NCBI GenBank assembly: GCA_050250915.1
Contig: JBFWNT010000001.1
Location: 1-64,000, forward strand
DNA: 64,000 bases
Direction: 5' to 3'
Source: Miltoncostaea sp050250915
GTDB taxonomy: Bacteria; Actinomycetota; Thermoleophilia; Miltoncostaeales; Miltoncostaeaceae
The translations under genes and the position numbers were made by a program. The notes under the pieces were generated by a model. That model was not told the DNA's origin. It made no database searches and saw nothing but the letters and a program-made list of their open reading frames with translations. This document shows, in pieces, positions 1 through 7,286 of this stretch; the stretch's first letter is position 1; each line of letters starts with the position of its first letter.

Positions 1-153
1 CAGCCACAGGTCGTCGCGCGCTGCCAGGACCTCCGCGTCGGCGCTCACCACCACGGTCGCGCCGGCGGGGGTCTCGACGATCGTCATCCCCGTCCAGCCC
101 GCCGCGCTGGCGTCCTGGAGGTGGGCGGCGTCGTCAGGGAGCAGGTCCTTCAT
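1..153 (-). CDS. hypothetical protein, N-terminal fragment cut by the window edge
   Basis: The minus strand opens with ATG at 153 and stays open for 51 codons to the window edge, beginning M-K-D-L-L-P-D-D-A-A. No family is recognised from this fragment. A TAGGGT hexamer lies 8 bases upstream of the ATG and no Shine-Dalgarno is visible, which fits the leaderless pattern seen elsewhere in the window. It is divergent from the alkaline phosphatase gene. Confidence 0.6.
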   Translation of the reverse strand, partial: MKDLLPDDAAHLQDASAAGWTGMTIVETPAGATVVVSADAEVLAARDDLWL

Positions 154-161
154 ATTCGGTC

Positions 162-167
162 ACCCTA
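162..167 (-). promoter_or_regulatory. -10-like hexamer TAGGGT, leaderless spacing
   Basis: On the minus strand TAGGGT ends 8 bases before the ATG at 153. The sequence is consistent with a -10 element whose transcript starts at or near the start codon. Confidence 0.4.
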
Positions 168-217
168 ATACACAGGGTTCGTCCGATCTACCAACCCGCC
201 ACGTACTGCCACAGACG

Positions 218-235
218 CTTCACCGCGGCGTCACC
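218..235 (+). promoter_or_regulatory. PHO-box-like direct repeat upstream of alkaline phosphatase
   Basis: CTTCACC and CGTCACC are repeated with an 11-bp period (CTTCACC-GCGG-CGTCACC). Streptomyces PhoP binds direct repeats of GTTCACC at 11-bp spacing, and the downstream gene encodes a phosphatase. Only two imperfect units are seen, so this is suggestive only. Confidence 0.3.
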
Positions 236-291
236 CCCCGCCGCCCGCCGCCCGCTGGGATCCCGTCCGACACCCACATCGGAGGATTCTC

Positions 292-1704
292 ATGCGGAGC
301 GGATTGGCGCGCCGGGGCGCCGTGCTCGCCGGCACTGCGGTGCTGGCGGCGGGCGCGATCGGTGCCGGCATCGCGATCGGCGGCCCCGGCCACGGCGGGG
401 ACCGGACCCAGGACGTGAAGGCCGCGGTGAAAGGCGGGACCGCGAAGAACGTCATCTTCCTGCTCGGCGACGGGATGGGCGACTCGGAGATCACCTCCGC
501 GCGCTACTACGCCTACGGCGCCGGCGGCTCGCTGCCGGGCATCGACGCGCTGCCCCTCACCGGCGAGGCCACGACCTGGTCGCTGGTGGAGAAGCCGGGC
601 GACCCGCTGAACGGCAAGCCCGACTACGTGCCGGACTCGGCGGCAACGGGGACGGCCTGGGCGACGGGGCACAAGACGTCCAACGGCCGCATCTCCACCA
701 CGATCCAGGACACGGTGGTGCCGACGATCCTGGAGCGGGCGAAGGCGGCCGGCTTCGCAACCGGCAACGTGTCGACGGCGGAGATCACCGACGCGACGCC
801 CGCCGTGCTCGACGCGCACGTCAACGACCGCGGCTGCCAGGGCCCGGCCAACATGGCCAAGTGCCCGCAGTACGCCAAGCCCGGCGGCCTCGGCTCCATC
901 GCCGAGCAGACCGTGCAGACCGGCGCCGACGTCGTCCTGGGCGGCGGCCGCGCCCGCTTCGAGCAGACGATCACCGGCGGCGACTTCACGGGGAGGACGG
1001 TGGTCGACCAGGCGAAGGCCTCCGGATACACCTACGTCACGGACGCCGCCGGCCTCGGCGCGATCCCCGCGTCCGTGAAGCAGAAGGTCCTGGGCCTCTT
1101 CAACGCGGGCAACATGACGACGGAGTGGACGGGCCTGCCCGCCGCCCACCCCGCCAGCGGGCCGCAGACGTGCGACACGACGTTCCGCGCCACCACGGCG
1201 CCCGGTGAGCCGAGCCTGGAGGCGATGACCACGAAGGCCATCGGCATCCTCGACGCGAAGGCGAAGGCGGCGAAGGGCGGCAAGGGCTTCTTCCTGCAGG
1301 TGGAGGGCGCCTCGATCGACAAGCAGGACCACGCCGCCAACCCCTGCGGCCAGATCGGCGAGACGGTGGAGTTCGACAAGGCGGTCCAGGTGGCGCGCGC
1401 GTATGCGGCGACGCACAAGGACACGCTGGTGGTCGTGACCGCCGACCACGCCCACACCAGCCAGATCGTGGAGGAGGTGGACGCGGGCACGCCGGGCGTC
1501 CAGAGCATCCTCACGACGGTCGACGGCGCCCCGCTCTACCTCAACTATGCGACGGTGGCACCCGGGCCGGCGGCATCCCAGCAGCACACCGGGTCGGAGG
1601 TCCGCATCGCGGCGCAGGGCCCCCAGGCGGCGAACGTCGTCGGGGTGATCGACCAGACGGACGAGAACGCGATCCTGGCTCGCGCGCTCGGCCTGAAGAA
1701 GTAG
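292..1704 (+). CDS. phoA: alkaline phosphatase, PhoA family
   Basis: Predicted secreted phosphomonoesterase that releases phosphate from organic esters outside the cytoplasm. The 470-residue product has an N-terminal hydrophobic segment (about residues 10-31) serving as signal peptide or anchor. It carries the first metal motif LLGDGMGD (Asp60), the nucleophile motif DSAATGTA (Ser116), and late metal ligands in ADHAHTSQ (about 385-392) and QHTGSEV (about 430). Length and motif order match bacterial PhoA. The ATG is preceded by a clear GGAGGA. The gene stands alone, divergent from the gene at the left edge, and a PHO-box-like repeat lies 57 bases upstream, which would fit phosphate-starvation control. 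Confidence 0.9.
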   Translation: MRSGLARRGAVLAGTAVLAAGAIGAGIAIGGPGHGGDRTQDVKAAVKGGTAKNVIFLLGDGMGDSEITSARYYAYGAGGSLPGIDALPLTGEATTWSLVEKPGDPLNGKPDYVPDSAATGTAWATGHKTSNGRISTTIQDTVVPTILERAKAAGFATGNVSTAEITDATPAVLDAHVNDRGCQGPANMAKCPQYAKPGGLGSIAEQTVQTGADVVLGGGRARFEQTITGGDFTGRTVVDQAKASGYTYVTDAAGLGAIPASVKQKVLGLFNAGNMTTEWTGLPAAHPASGPQTCDTTFRATTAPGEPSLEAMTTKAIGILDAKAKAAKGGKGFFLQVEGASIDKQDHAANPCGQIGETVEFDKAVQVARAYAATHKDTLVVVTADHAHTSQIVEEVDAGTPGVQSILTTVDGAPLYLNYATVAPGPAASQQHTGSEVRIAAQGPQAANVVGVIDQTDENAILARALGLKK

Positions 1705-1731
1705 GACGCGCGGTGGACGGCGCGGCGACGG

Positions 1732-1752
1732 GGCGGCCGCAGGGTGGCCGCC
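1732..1752 (+). terminator. possible stem-loop downstream of phoA
   Basis: GGCGGCC (1732-1738) pairs with GGCCGCC (1746-1752) around a 7-base loop, 28 bases after the phoA stop. There is no T-tract, so this is a weak terminator candidate. Confidence 0.25.
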
Positions 1753-1823
1753 GTGATCGCCCCGCCGTCCGCGTCGCGGCGCCCGCCGGGCCGTACCCGA
1801 TCCGTCGGGGCCCTGAACGACGA

Positions 1824-1846
1824 AAGCCCGCTCGGGGAGCGGGCTT
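1824..1846 (-). terminator. Rho-independent terminator of tRNA-Lys
   Basis: A perfect 10-bp stem (AAGCCCGCTC paired with GAGCGGGCTT) with a 3-base loop lies just beyond the 3' end of the tRNA on the minus strand. It is followed by a short T-rich stretch (TTTCGTCGTT) in that direction. Confidence 0.75.
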
Positions 1847-1851
1847 CGGAA

Positions 1852-1924
1852 TGGGCCGTGAAGGATTCGAACCTTCGACCTTGGGATTAAGAGTCCCCTG
1901 CTCTACCAACTAAGCTAACGGCCC
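1852..1924 (-). tRNA. tRNA-Lys (anticodon CTT)
   Basis: The reverse complement folds as a complete 73-nt tRNA. The acceptor stem is GGGCCGT/ACGGCCC with discriminator A, the D-arm contains TTAGTTGGTA, the anticodon loop is CTCTTAA (CTT reads AAG), and the T-loop is TTCGAAT on a GAAGG/CCTTC stem. Position 27-43 of the anticodon stem looks mismatched (G-A). The 3' CCA is not encoded. A terminator hairpin follows directly. Confidence 0.95.
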
Positions 1925-1979
1925 GCCGGAGAGGCTAGCAGAGCCGGGTGAGCGCCCCCTCAGGGGCCCGGGCGGGACG

Positions 1980-2525
1980 TCAGCTGCCGCCGCCGTCGAG
2001 CTGCTGGAGCCGGGCCTTGACCTCCTGGGCCAGGCGGTCGTTCGGCTCCAGTTGCAGGAACCGCTGGTACGACAGCCGCGCGAGGTCGGTGCGCCCCGCC
2101 TGCTCGGCGAGCTGGCCGAGCTGCAGGAAGGCCTCGGCGTTCTGCGGGTTGCGTTCCGTGAAGCCCTGGAGCGTCTCGACGGCGGCCGCCTGGTCGGAGC
2201 CCCGGACCTGGAGCGCGACGAGCGTCTGGATGCGGCGCAGGTCGCGCGGCGCCAGCGCGACCGCCTTGCGTGCCGCGGTGATCGCCTCGACCGGCTGGTC
2301 GTTGCCCGAGTAGGCGGAGGCCAGCTCCTCCCAGGCGTCGGGGTTCGTCGGCTGCTCCTGCACGCGCGACTTCGCGTCGCTCAGCGCCTGCTCGGCCGCG
2401 GACGTCCCGCCACCCCCGAAGAAGATGAGGCCCATGACGACGATGATGACGCCGCCGAACGCCAGGGACGTCAGGATCGCGACGACCTGGACCAGCCGCC
2501 GCGTCCGCTTCTGATCGAGGAGCAC
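1980..2525 (-). CDS. membrane-anchored tetratricopeptide-repeat protein
   Basis: A 181-residue protein with one membrane segment near the N-terminus (about residues 12-36). The C-terminal part has roughly three TPR-like helical pairs (about 48-80, 82-125 and 127-170, with motifs such as AEAFLQLGQLAEQAGRTDLA). It probably acts as a scaffold on one face of the membrane; no enzymatic signature is present. It starts with GTG 12 bases after the stop of the amidohydrolase gene, so the two are likely co-transcribed. The specific partner cannot be deduced from sequence. Confidence 0.8.
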   Translation of the reverse strand: MLLDQKRTRRLVQVVAILTSLAFGGVIIVVMGLIFFGGGGTSAAEQALSDAKSRVQEQPTNPDAWEELASAYSGNDQPVEAITAARKAVALAPRDLRRIQTLVALQVRGSDQAAAVETLQGFTERNPQNAEAFLQLGQLAEQAGRTDLARLSYQRFLQLEPNDRLAQEVKARLQQLDGGGS

Positions 2526-2537
2526 TGATCCGCGACG

Positions 2538-3824
2538 CTAGCAGAGGCGGGCCCGCGCCTCGGCCGCCTCCCGGTCGATCGCCGCGCCGTCGGCGCGCTC
2601 CGGATCCCCGTCCCTGAGCAGGATCTCACCATCGACCGCCACCAGGTGGACCGCGGCGGCCGGGTCCATGGCGCGCTCCTCCACCGTCCGCCCGCCGCCC
2701 GGATCGGCCAGCGCCACCAGGTCCGCGCGGAGGCCCGCGGCCAGGGCGCCCACCTCGTCCTCCATCCCCAGCGCCTCGGCCCCGCCGGCCGTCGCCAGGC
2801 GCAGCAGGTCGGCGGCGGTCAGCCCGACCGCGGCGGCCTGCAGGTCGCGGGCGGCGCGCGCCTCGGCGCGCAGGTCGTAGTCGCCGCCGCTCGCGGGGCT
2901 GTCCGTGCCGAGGCCCACGCGGGCGCCGGCGTCGCGGAGCGCCTCGAGCGGCGCCCGCCCACAGTGGAGGTGCACGTTGGAGCGCGGGCAGTGGGCCACG
3001 GAGACGCCGGCGGCGGCGAGGACGCGGGCGTCGCCGGCGCCCAGCCGCACGCAGTGGGCCGCCACCAGCCCCGGCGCGAACGCGCCGCCGCCCGCCATGC
3101 GGGGCACCGCGCCGCCGCCGCCGCCGGGCCAGCGCCCCGGCGTGAGGCCGGCGCGCGCGAACAGGTCGCCCAGCGGGCCGGTGCCCGCGGCGATCACCTC
3201 CTCCTCGGCCGCCGACTCGGCGACGTGGGTCGCCCACGGCCGCCCCGCCAGCCCGGCCCGCGCGCGCAGCGCGGCCCAGAGGGCGGGGCCCACGGTGTAC
3301 GGGGCGTGCGGCGACACCCCCACCTGCACCCGCGGCCCGGCGGCCGCGTCGAGCGCCGGCAGACGCTCCTCGTACGCCGCCGCGGCCGCGGCGGCGGCGT
3401 CACCCTCCTCGCGGCCGAAGACCTCCAGGTGCACCAGCCCGCGCAGGCCCAGCGCGGTCAGCGCCGCCGCGCCCTCGCCCGAGGGCCCGGAATCGGCGAG
3501 CGTGGTGGTGCCCGCCCGCAGCGCCCGCAGGGCCCCGGAGCGCGCCGCGGCCACGTGGTCCGCCGGGCCCATCCGCAGGCGCAGCGCCAGCATGTTCCCC
3601 AGCCACGGCCCGAACGGCTCGGGCGGGAGCAGGCCGTCCAGCAGGCTCCACTCCAGATGGCAGTGGGCGTCGACGAACCCCGGCGTCAGGATCCGGTCGC
3701 CCAGGTCCTCCACCGCCAGGTCCGGGTGCGCGGGGACCACCTCGGCCGCGCGTCCCACCGCGGTGATGCGGCCGCCGCGCACGGCCACCGCCCCGTCGGC
3801 GACGGGGGGCGCGCTGACCGGCAC
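2538..3824 (-). CDS. amidohydrolase of the TRZ/ATZ deaminase family (possible aminodeoxyfutalosine deaminase)
   Basis: Metal-dependent deaminase/hydrolase of the amidohydrolase superfamily. It has the N-terminal beta-sandwich strand, the metal motif DAHCH (residues about 52-56 from this start), GTTTLADSG, the later metal His in HVAES, the VAHCPRSN block and the final metal Asp in GTDSPASG. These are the family's catalytic elements. Close relatives include chlorohydrolases, guanine deaminase-like enzymes and the MqnX-type deaminase of the futalosine menaquinone route. That route is encoded nearby, so MqnX is a reasonable but unproven candidate. The start is uncertain. GTG at 3824 removes the usual first strand (V-W-R-A-A-W-I), which is in frame upstream. 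The next in-frame start, GTG at 3956, would overlap tatA by 89 bp. Confidence 0.75.
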   Translation of the reverse strand: MPVSAPPVADGAVAVRGGRITAVGRAAEVVPAHPDLAVEDLGDRILTPGFVDAHCHLEWSLLDGLLPPEPFGPWLGNMLALRLRMGPADHVAAARSGALRALRAGTTTLADSGPSGEGAAALTALGLRGLVHLEVFGREEGDAAAAAAAAYEERLPALDAAAGPRVQVGVSPHAPYTVGPALWAALRARAGLAGRPWATHVAESAAEEEVIAAGTGPLGDLFARAGLTPGRWPGGGGGAVPRMAGGGAFAPGLVAAHCVRLGAGDARVLAAAGVSVAHCPRSNVHLHCGRAPLEALRDAGARVGLGTDSPASGGDYDLRAEARAARDLQAAAVGLTAADLLRLATAGGAEALGMEDEVGALAAGLRADLVALADPGGGRTVEERAMDPAAAVHLVAVDGEILLRDGDPERADGAAIDREAAEARARLC

Positions 3825-3867
3825 GATCCAGGCGGCCCGCCAGACGCGGTCCCGCCCGGAGCCGGGC

Positions 3868-4062
3868 TCAGCCGACCTTCTCGTCCTCCCGCTTGGGACC
3901 GCTGATCGCCTCGCCGTCCGGCTTGTCGTTGCCGGTGATGCCGTCCTTGAACTCACGGGCGCCGGAGCCGAGGTTGCGGCCGATCTCGGGCAGCTTCTTG
4001 GCGCCGAAGACCAGCAGGATGATCGCCAGCACGATGAGGAGCTGGACGGGGGAGAAGTCCAC
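3868..4062 (-). CDS. tatA: twin-arginine translocase protein TatA
   Basis: A 64-residue Sec-independent translocase subunit that forms the membrane-weakening oligomer for export of folded proteins. A hydrophobic N-terminal helix (about residues 6-19) is followed by the FGAKKLPEIGRNLG hinge and amphipathic helix, then a short acidic and basic tail. The order and length match TatA/TatE. The start is GTG at 4062, preceded by GGAGG at good spacing. No tatB or tatC is in this window. The amidohydrolase follows on the same strand. Confidence 0.92.
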   Translation of the reverse strand: MDFSPVQLLIVLAIILLVFGAKKLPEIGRNLGSGAREFKDGITGNDKPDGEAISGPKREDEKVG

Positions 4063-4113
4063 GGGGATCCTCCGAGTGGGGGTCGGGACGAAGCCCGCTA
4101 CCAGGCCGGAGGG

Positions 4114-4119
4114 TAGCAT
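4114..4119 (+). promoter_or_regulatory. -10-like hexamer TAGCAT, leaderless spacing
   Basis: TAGCAT ends exactly 6 bases before the GTG at 4126, the same geometry seen before many other genes in the window. Confidence 0.45.
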
Positions 4120-4125
4120 CTGGAG

Positions 4126-4545
4126 GTGGCATCGCTTCCCCCCCGCCGGTCCTCGGCGGCGGCGCGGCTCGACCCGATCCCGGTCGCCTGGGGAGGGCTC
4201 GTCGCCTCGATCGGCCTCATGGCGGGCGCCGGTCGCGACTGGCCCCTGCGCCTCGTGGCGTCGGCGGTCTCGTTCGGCCTCGGCGGATTCCTGGCCGGCG
4301 TGCGGGCGGCGGGGCGGCGGCCGGCGCACGCGATCGGCGCGTGGATCGCCGGCTACGCCATCCACGCCGTCTTCGTCGCGATCGCCCGGACCATCGAGGC
4401 GTTCGGGGGGCGCGAGGCCCCCGCCCTCGTCGCGGGCGCCGGCCGCGACTGGCTGGTGGCGGCGGTGTGGGCGTTCGCGTTCGCCCTGCTCGGCGGGCTC
4501 GTCGCGAACTCGTGGCTGCGGCCCGCGGGCCGCCATCCACGTTAG
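4126..4545 (+). CDS. small integral membrane protein, function unknown
   Basis: A 139-residue protein with about four hydrophobic segments (roughly residues 19-34, 41-60, 70-92 and 107-127) and Arg-rich connecting loops. No enzymatic motif is recognised. It starts with GTG at 4126 behind a -10-like TAGCAT with 6-base spacing, so a leaderless mRNA is likely. Its stop interlocks by 4 bp with the stop of the convergent dCTP deaminase gene (TTAG). Confidence 0.7.
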   Translation: MASLPPRRSSAAARLDPIPVAWGGLVASIGLMAGAGRDWPLRLVASAVSFGLGGFLAGVRAAGRRPAHAIGAWIAGYAIHAVFVAIARTIEAFGGREAPALVAGAGRDWLVAAVWAFAFALLGGLVANSWLRPAGRHPR

Positions 4546-5108
4546 GCGGAGCCCTTCTCCCGGTCGAACTCGCGGTGGTAGGCGCTCGCGGTGGGGCCGG
4601 CCTGGCCCTGGTACTTGCCCTGGTACGGCCGCTCCACCGGCGTGGTCATCTGGAGGAACGAGATCTGACCGATCGGCATCCCCGGATAGATCGAGATGGG
4701 GAGCCGGGCCACGTTGGACAGCTCCAGCGTGATCGTCCCGTCGAACCCGGGGTCGATGTAGCCGGCCGTCGAGTGGATCAGCAGGCCCAGCCGGCCCAGG
4801 CTGGACTTGCCCTCCAGCCGGGCGACGAGGTCGTCGGGCAGCGCCACCCGCTCGGCCGTGGAGCCGAGCACGAACTCGCCGGGGTGGAGGATGAACGGGT
4901 CGCCCTCGGCGATCGTCACGACCTCCGTGAGGTCGTCCCCGGGCTCGCGGACGTCGATGTACGGGCGCCGGTTGTTGTGGAACACCCGAAAGTCGGGCGC
5001 CACGCGCAGATCGACCGACGACGGCTGCAGCAGCGCCTCGTCGAACGGCTCGATCACCAGGCGACCGCTGGCCAGCTCCTCGCGGATGGTTCGGTCGGAC
5101 AGGACCAC
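4542..5108 (-). CDS. dcd: dCTP deaminase
   Basis: Deaminates dCTP to dUTP; actinobacterial and archaeal members may also hydrolyse it to dUMP. The 188-residue product carries the trimeric dUTPase-fold motifs: QPSSVDLR near residue 28, GKSSLGRLGL (about 100-109), and the catalytic block HSTAGYIDPGFDGTITLE (about 112-129) with the conserved Glu. Length is typical. The start GTG at 5108 lies 8 bases after a TACGCT hexamer. It is divergent from lipA. Confidence 0.93.
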   Translation of the reverse strand: MVLSDRTIREELASGRLVIEPFDEALLQPSSVDLRVAPDFRVFHNNRRPYIDVREPGDDLTEVVTIAEGDPFILHPGEFVLGSTAERVALPDDLVARLEGKSSLGRLGLLIHSTAGYIDPGFDGTITLELSNVARLPISIYPGMPIGQISFLQMTTPVERPYQGKYQGQAGPTASAYHREFDREKGSA

Positions 5109-5116
5109 GGTGCGCG

Positions 5117-5122
5117 AGCGTA
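5117..5122 (-). promoter_or_regulatory. -10-like hexamer TACGCT before dcd
   Basis: On the minus strand TACGCT ends 8 bases before the dcd GTG, with no Shine-Dalgarno between them. Confidence 0.4.
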
Positions 5123-5143
5123 CCGGGCACCGGCGGGGTCCGC

Positions 5144-5149
5144 TACGGT
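5144..5149 (+). promoter_or_regulatory. -10-like hexamer TACGGT before lipA
   Basis: TACGGT ends 6 bases before the lipA ATG. The intervening bases contain GAGG, so either a leaderless start or a very short leader is possible. Confidence 0.4.
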
Positions 5150-5155
5150 GAGGTC

Positions 5156-6205
5156 ATGGAGCGCGAGCGAGGATTCCGCGTCGACGACGCGCCCGGGGTC
5201 CCACCCCTCGCGCTCATCGAGGAGGCGCGCGCCGCCGGGCGGCTCCCCGACGTGGTGGTGGGCGACCGGCTCGTCGGCGACGGACCGGTGGACGCCCTGG
5301 ACCTGGTCGACGTGACCGCCGACCAGCTCACGCAACTGTGCGAGGGGCGGCGCCTGCCGCGCTGGGTGGCGGCCAAGAACCCGCTCGCCGACGGGTTCGT
5401 GAAGACGAAGGCGCTGATGCGCTCGTCCGACCTCGTCACCGTCTGCGAGGAGGCGGCGTGCCCGAACATCGGGCAGTGCTGGTCGCGCGGGACCGCCACG
5501 TTCATGATCGCCGGCAGCCGCTGCACCCGCGGGTGCCGCTTCTGCAACGTCACCACGGCCCGTCCACTGGGGCCGCCCGACCCCGACGAGCCCCGCCGCG
5601 TGGCCGATGCCGCGGCCACGATGGGCCTGCGCTTCGTGGTCGTGACCGCCGTGGCGCGCGACGACCTGCCGGATGGTGGGGCCGCCCACTTCGCCGACGT
5701 GATCGCCGCCCTGCGCGAGCGGTTGCCCGACGCCGGCGTGGAGGTGCTGATCCCCGACCTGCGCGGCAGCTGGGACGCCCTCGACGCGATCATCGAGGCC
5801 GCTCCCGACGTGCTGAACCACAACACCGAGACCGTGCCGCGCCTCTACTCGCGCGTGCGCCCGGGCGCGCGCTACGAGCGCACCCTGGAGCTGCTGGCCC
5901 GCTCCGCCGCGTCGGGCCTCACCACCAAGAGCGGGATCATGGTGGGCCTGGGCGAGACCCTCCCCGAGGTGAACGCCGTGCTGGCCGACCTCGCGGCGGT
6001 GGGCTGCGGCCCGGTCACGGTGGGGCAGTACCTGCGGCCGTCCACCGCCCACCTGCCGGTGGCCCGCTACTACGCGCCGGCGGAGTACCCGGCGATCGCC
6101 GCGGCGGGCCGCGACCGCGGCCTGGCCCACGTGGAGGCGGGCCCCCTGGTCCGCTCGTCGTACGAGGCGGACCGGGTCGCCGGGGAGGCGCTGGCGGGGG
6201 TCTGA
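5156..6205 (+). CDS. lipA: lipoyl synthase
   Basis: Radical SAM enzyme that inserts two sulfurs into protein-bound octanoyl groups to form lipoate. The 349-residue product has the auxiliary-cluster Cys motif CEEAACPNIGQC (Cys97, 102, 108), the radical SAM motif CTRGCRFC (Cys123, 127, 130) and the C-terminal RSSYEA signature. Residues 1 to about 63 form an extension longer than in typical LipA, which usually has its first Cys near residue 60-70. The extension is acidic and has no motif I recognise. No lipB is in view. Confidence 0.93.
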   Translation: MERERGFRVDDAPGVPPLALIEEARAAGRLPDVVVGDRLVGDGPVDALDLVDVTADQLTQLCEGRRLPRWVAAKNPLADGFVKTKALMRSSDLVTVCEEAACPNIGQCWSRGTATFMIAGSRCTRGCRFCNVTTARPLGPPDPDEPRRVADAAATMGLRFVVVTAVARDDLPDGGAAHFADVIAALRERLPDAGVEVLIPDLRGSWDALDAIIEAAPDVLNHNTETVPRLYSRVRPGARYERTLELLARSAASGLTTKSGIMVGLGETLPEVNAVLADLAAVGCGPVTVGQYLRPSTAHLPVARYYAPAEYPAIAAAGRDRGLAHVEAGPLVRSSYEADRVAGEALAGV

Positions 6206-6248
6206 CGGCCCGTCGGTGGGGCGGTGCGAACAGTCCATCGCATCCGCC

Positions 6249-6275
6249 TCAAGTCCAGGTGGCCAGGGTCGATAC
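6249..6275 (+). promoter_or_regulatory. sigma-28 (FliA/SigD)-like promoter
   Basis: CTCAAGTCC, a 12-13 base spacer and GTCGATAC lie about 76 bases before the start of the zinc-ribbon gene. The known motility sigma consensus is TAAA-N14/16-GCCGATAA; here TCAA-N15-GTCGATAC matches its layout. This differs clearly from the TANNNT elements used elsewhere in the window. Confidence 0.4.
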
Positions 6276-6350
6276 CCCAGGCACATCTGGCAACCCGCGC
6301 GACGACGGCCATGGATGGCGGTCAGGTCGCCAAGAGAGACGGACAGGGCC

Positions 6351-6806
6351 ATGAAGGGCTACCGCACGAAGAAGATCGCCCTCCCCGGGGGGAAGGTCAT
6401 CGAGATCGTCTACTTCTCCGAGCCCGAGGGCGACGAGGTGGCGGTGGAGGCGACCGTGACCGAGGCCGACGGCCCGGCCGACCCGCTGGCGCTGCTGGGC
6501 CTCGACGAGGAGGAGAGCGAGCTCCACATCTGCCCCCAGTGCGAGGGTGACCTGGTCTACCCCGTCAGCTGGGAGGAGCGCTCCGGCGACCTGTGGCGGA
6601 TCGAGCGGCGCTGCCCCAACTGCGAGTGGTCGCACACCGGGGAGTTCACGCAGGACGAGGTCGAGCTGTTCGACGACGTGCTGAACGACGGCACCGAGGA
6701 GCTGCTCGTGAACCTGCGCAACTTCGCCCGGGCCAACATGGAGGAGGACGTCGAGCGTCTGATCGAGGCCATCCGCCTCGACCGGATCCAGCCGATGGAC
6801 TTCTAG
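6351..6806 (+). CDS. zinc-ribbon protein, function unknown
   Basis: A 151-residue soluble, strongly acidic protein. Two CxxC pairs (CPQC near residue 63 and CPNC near residue 90) form a likely zinc ribbon in the middle, and the C-terminal third looks helical. The start was placed at ATG 6351 because the conserved-looking core begins M-K-G-Y-R-T-K-K and the upstream 140 bases read as non-coding. A motility-sigma-like promoter lies upstream. It ends in a 4-bp CTAG overlap with the convergent rhodanese gene. The fold suggests a nucleic-acid or protein adaptor role, but no function can be assigned. Confidence 0.75.
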   Translation: MKGYRTKKIALPGGKVIEIVYFSEPEGDEVAVEATVTEADGPADPLALLGLDEEESELHICPQCEGDLVYPVSWEERSGDLWRIERRCPNCEWSHTGEFTQDEVELFDDVLNDGTEELLVNLRNFARANMEEDVERLIEAIRLDRIQPMDF

Positions 6807-7126
6807 CGGGGAGGATCCCCCTCATACGGGAGCCCCTCGGCGGCCCAGGCGACGATGCCTCCGGCGACGTTGTCGACCTCGCCGTAGTCCCCCGTCGCGG
6901 TGAGGTAGTCGGCGACCTGGGCGCTGCGGCTGCCGGTGCGGCAGAAGATCGCCAGCGGCCGGTCCTCCGGCAGCTCGTCGACGCGGGCGAGGAACTCGCT
7001 CATCGGGATGAGCGGGATGCCCTCGACGTGGGTGGCGTCGTACTCCGGCTCCTCGCGGCAGTCGATGATCTCCAGCTCGCCCGCCGACCAGCGGCGGTGC
7101 GCTTCGTTCACGTCGATGTCCGCCAC
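6803..7126 (-). CDS. rhodanese-like domain protein
   Basis: A single-domain rhodanese of 107 residues, a candidate sulfurtransferase or sulfur carrier. It shows the DCREEPEY entry motif (about residues 22-29), the HVEGIPLIP strand and the active-site loop FCRTGSRSAQ with the catalytic Cys near residue 62. The start is GTG at 7126, preceded by GGAGG at proper spacing. It is the last gene of the minus-strand run but is separated from mqnC by 160 bases containing a palindrome and a stem-loop. Confidence 0.88.
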   Translation of the reverse strand: MADIDVNEAHRRWSAGELEIIDCREEPEYDATHVEGIPLIPMSEFLARVDELPEDRPLAIFCRTGSRSAQVADYLTATGDYGEVDNVAGGIVAWAAEGLPYEGDPPR

Positions 7127-7170
7127 TAGTGCTCCTCCCCGGGGAACGCGCGGCGCCGGCCGGCTGCATC

Positions 7171-7182
7171 GCATCGCGATGC
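7171..7182. repeat. 12-bp perfect palindrome upstream of the rhodanese gene
   Basis: GCATCGCGATGC is its own reverse complement and lies 45 bases before the rhodanese start. It may be an operator half or whole site, but no cognate regulator can be named. Confidence 0.4.
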
Positions 7183-7193
7183 CGCGTCCTCGA

Positions 7194-7222
7194 CCTTTGC
7201 GAGAGGACCACTCTCGCAAAGG
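7194..7222. terminator. 12-bp perfect stem-loop between mqnC and the rhodanese gene
   Basis: CCTTTGCGAGAG (7194-7205) pairs perfectly with CTCTCGCAAAGG (7211-7222) around a 5-base loop, 65 bases after the mqnC stop. No T-tract follows on the minus strand. It may end the menaquinone transcript or act as an operator or processing site. Confidence 0.5.
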
Positions 7223-7286
7223 ATCTGCGTCCTTGCCTCGCGGGCGATTCGCGCGTCCGGCGCATGCGCATCCCCGGGTCGGAGCA

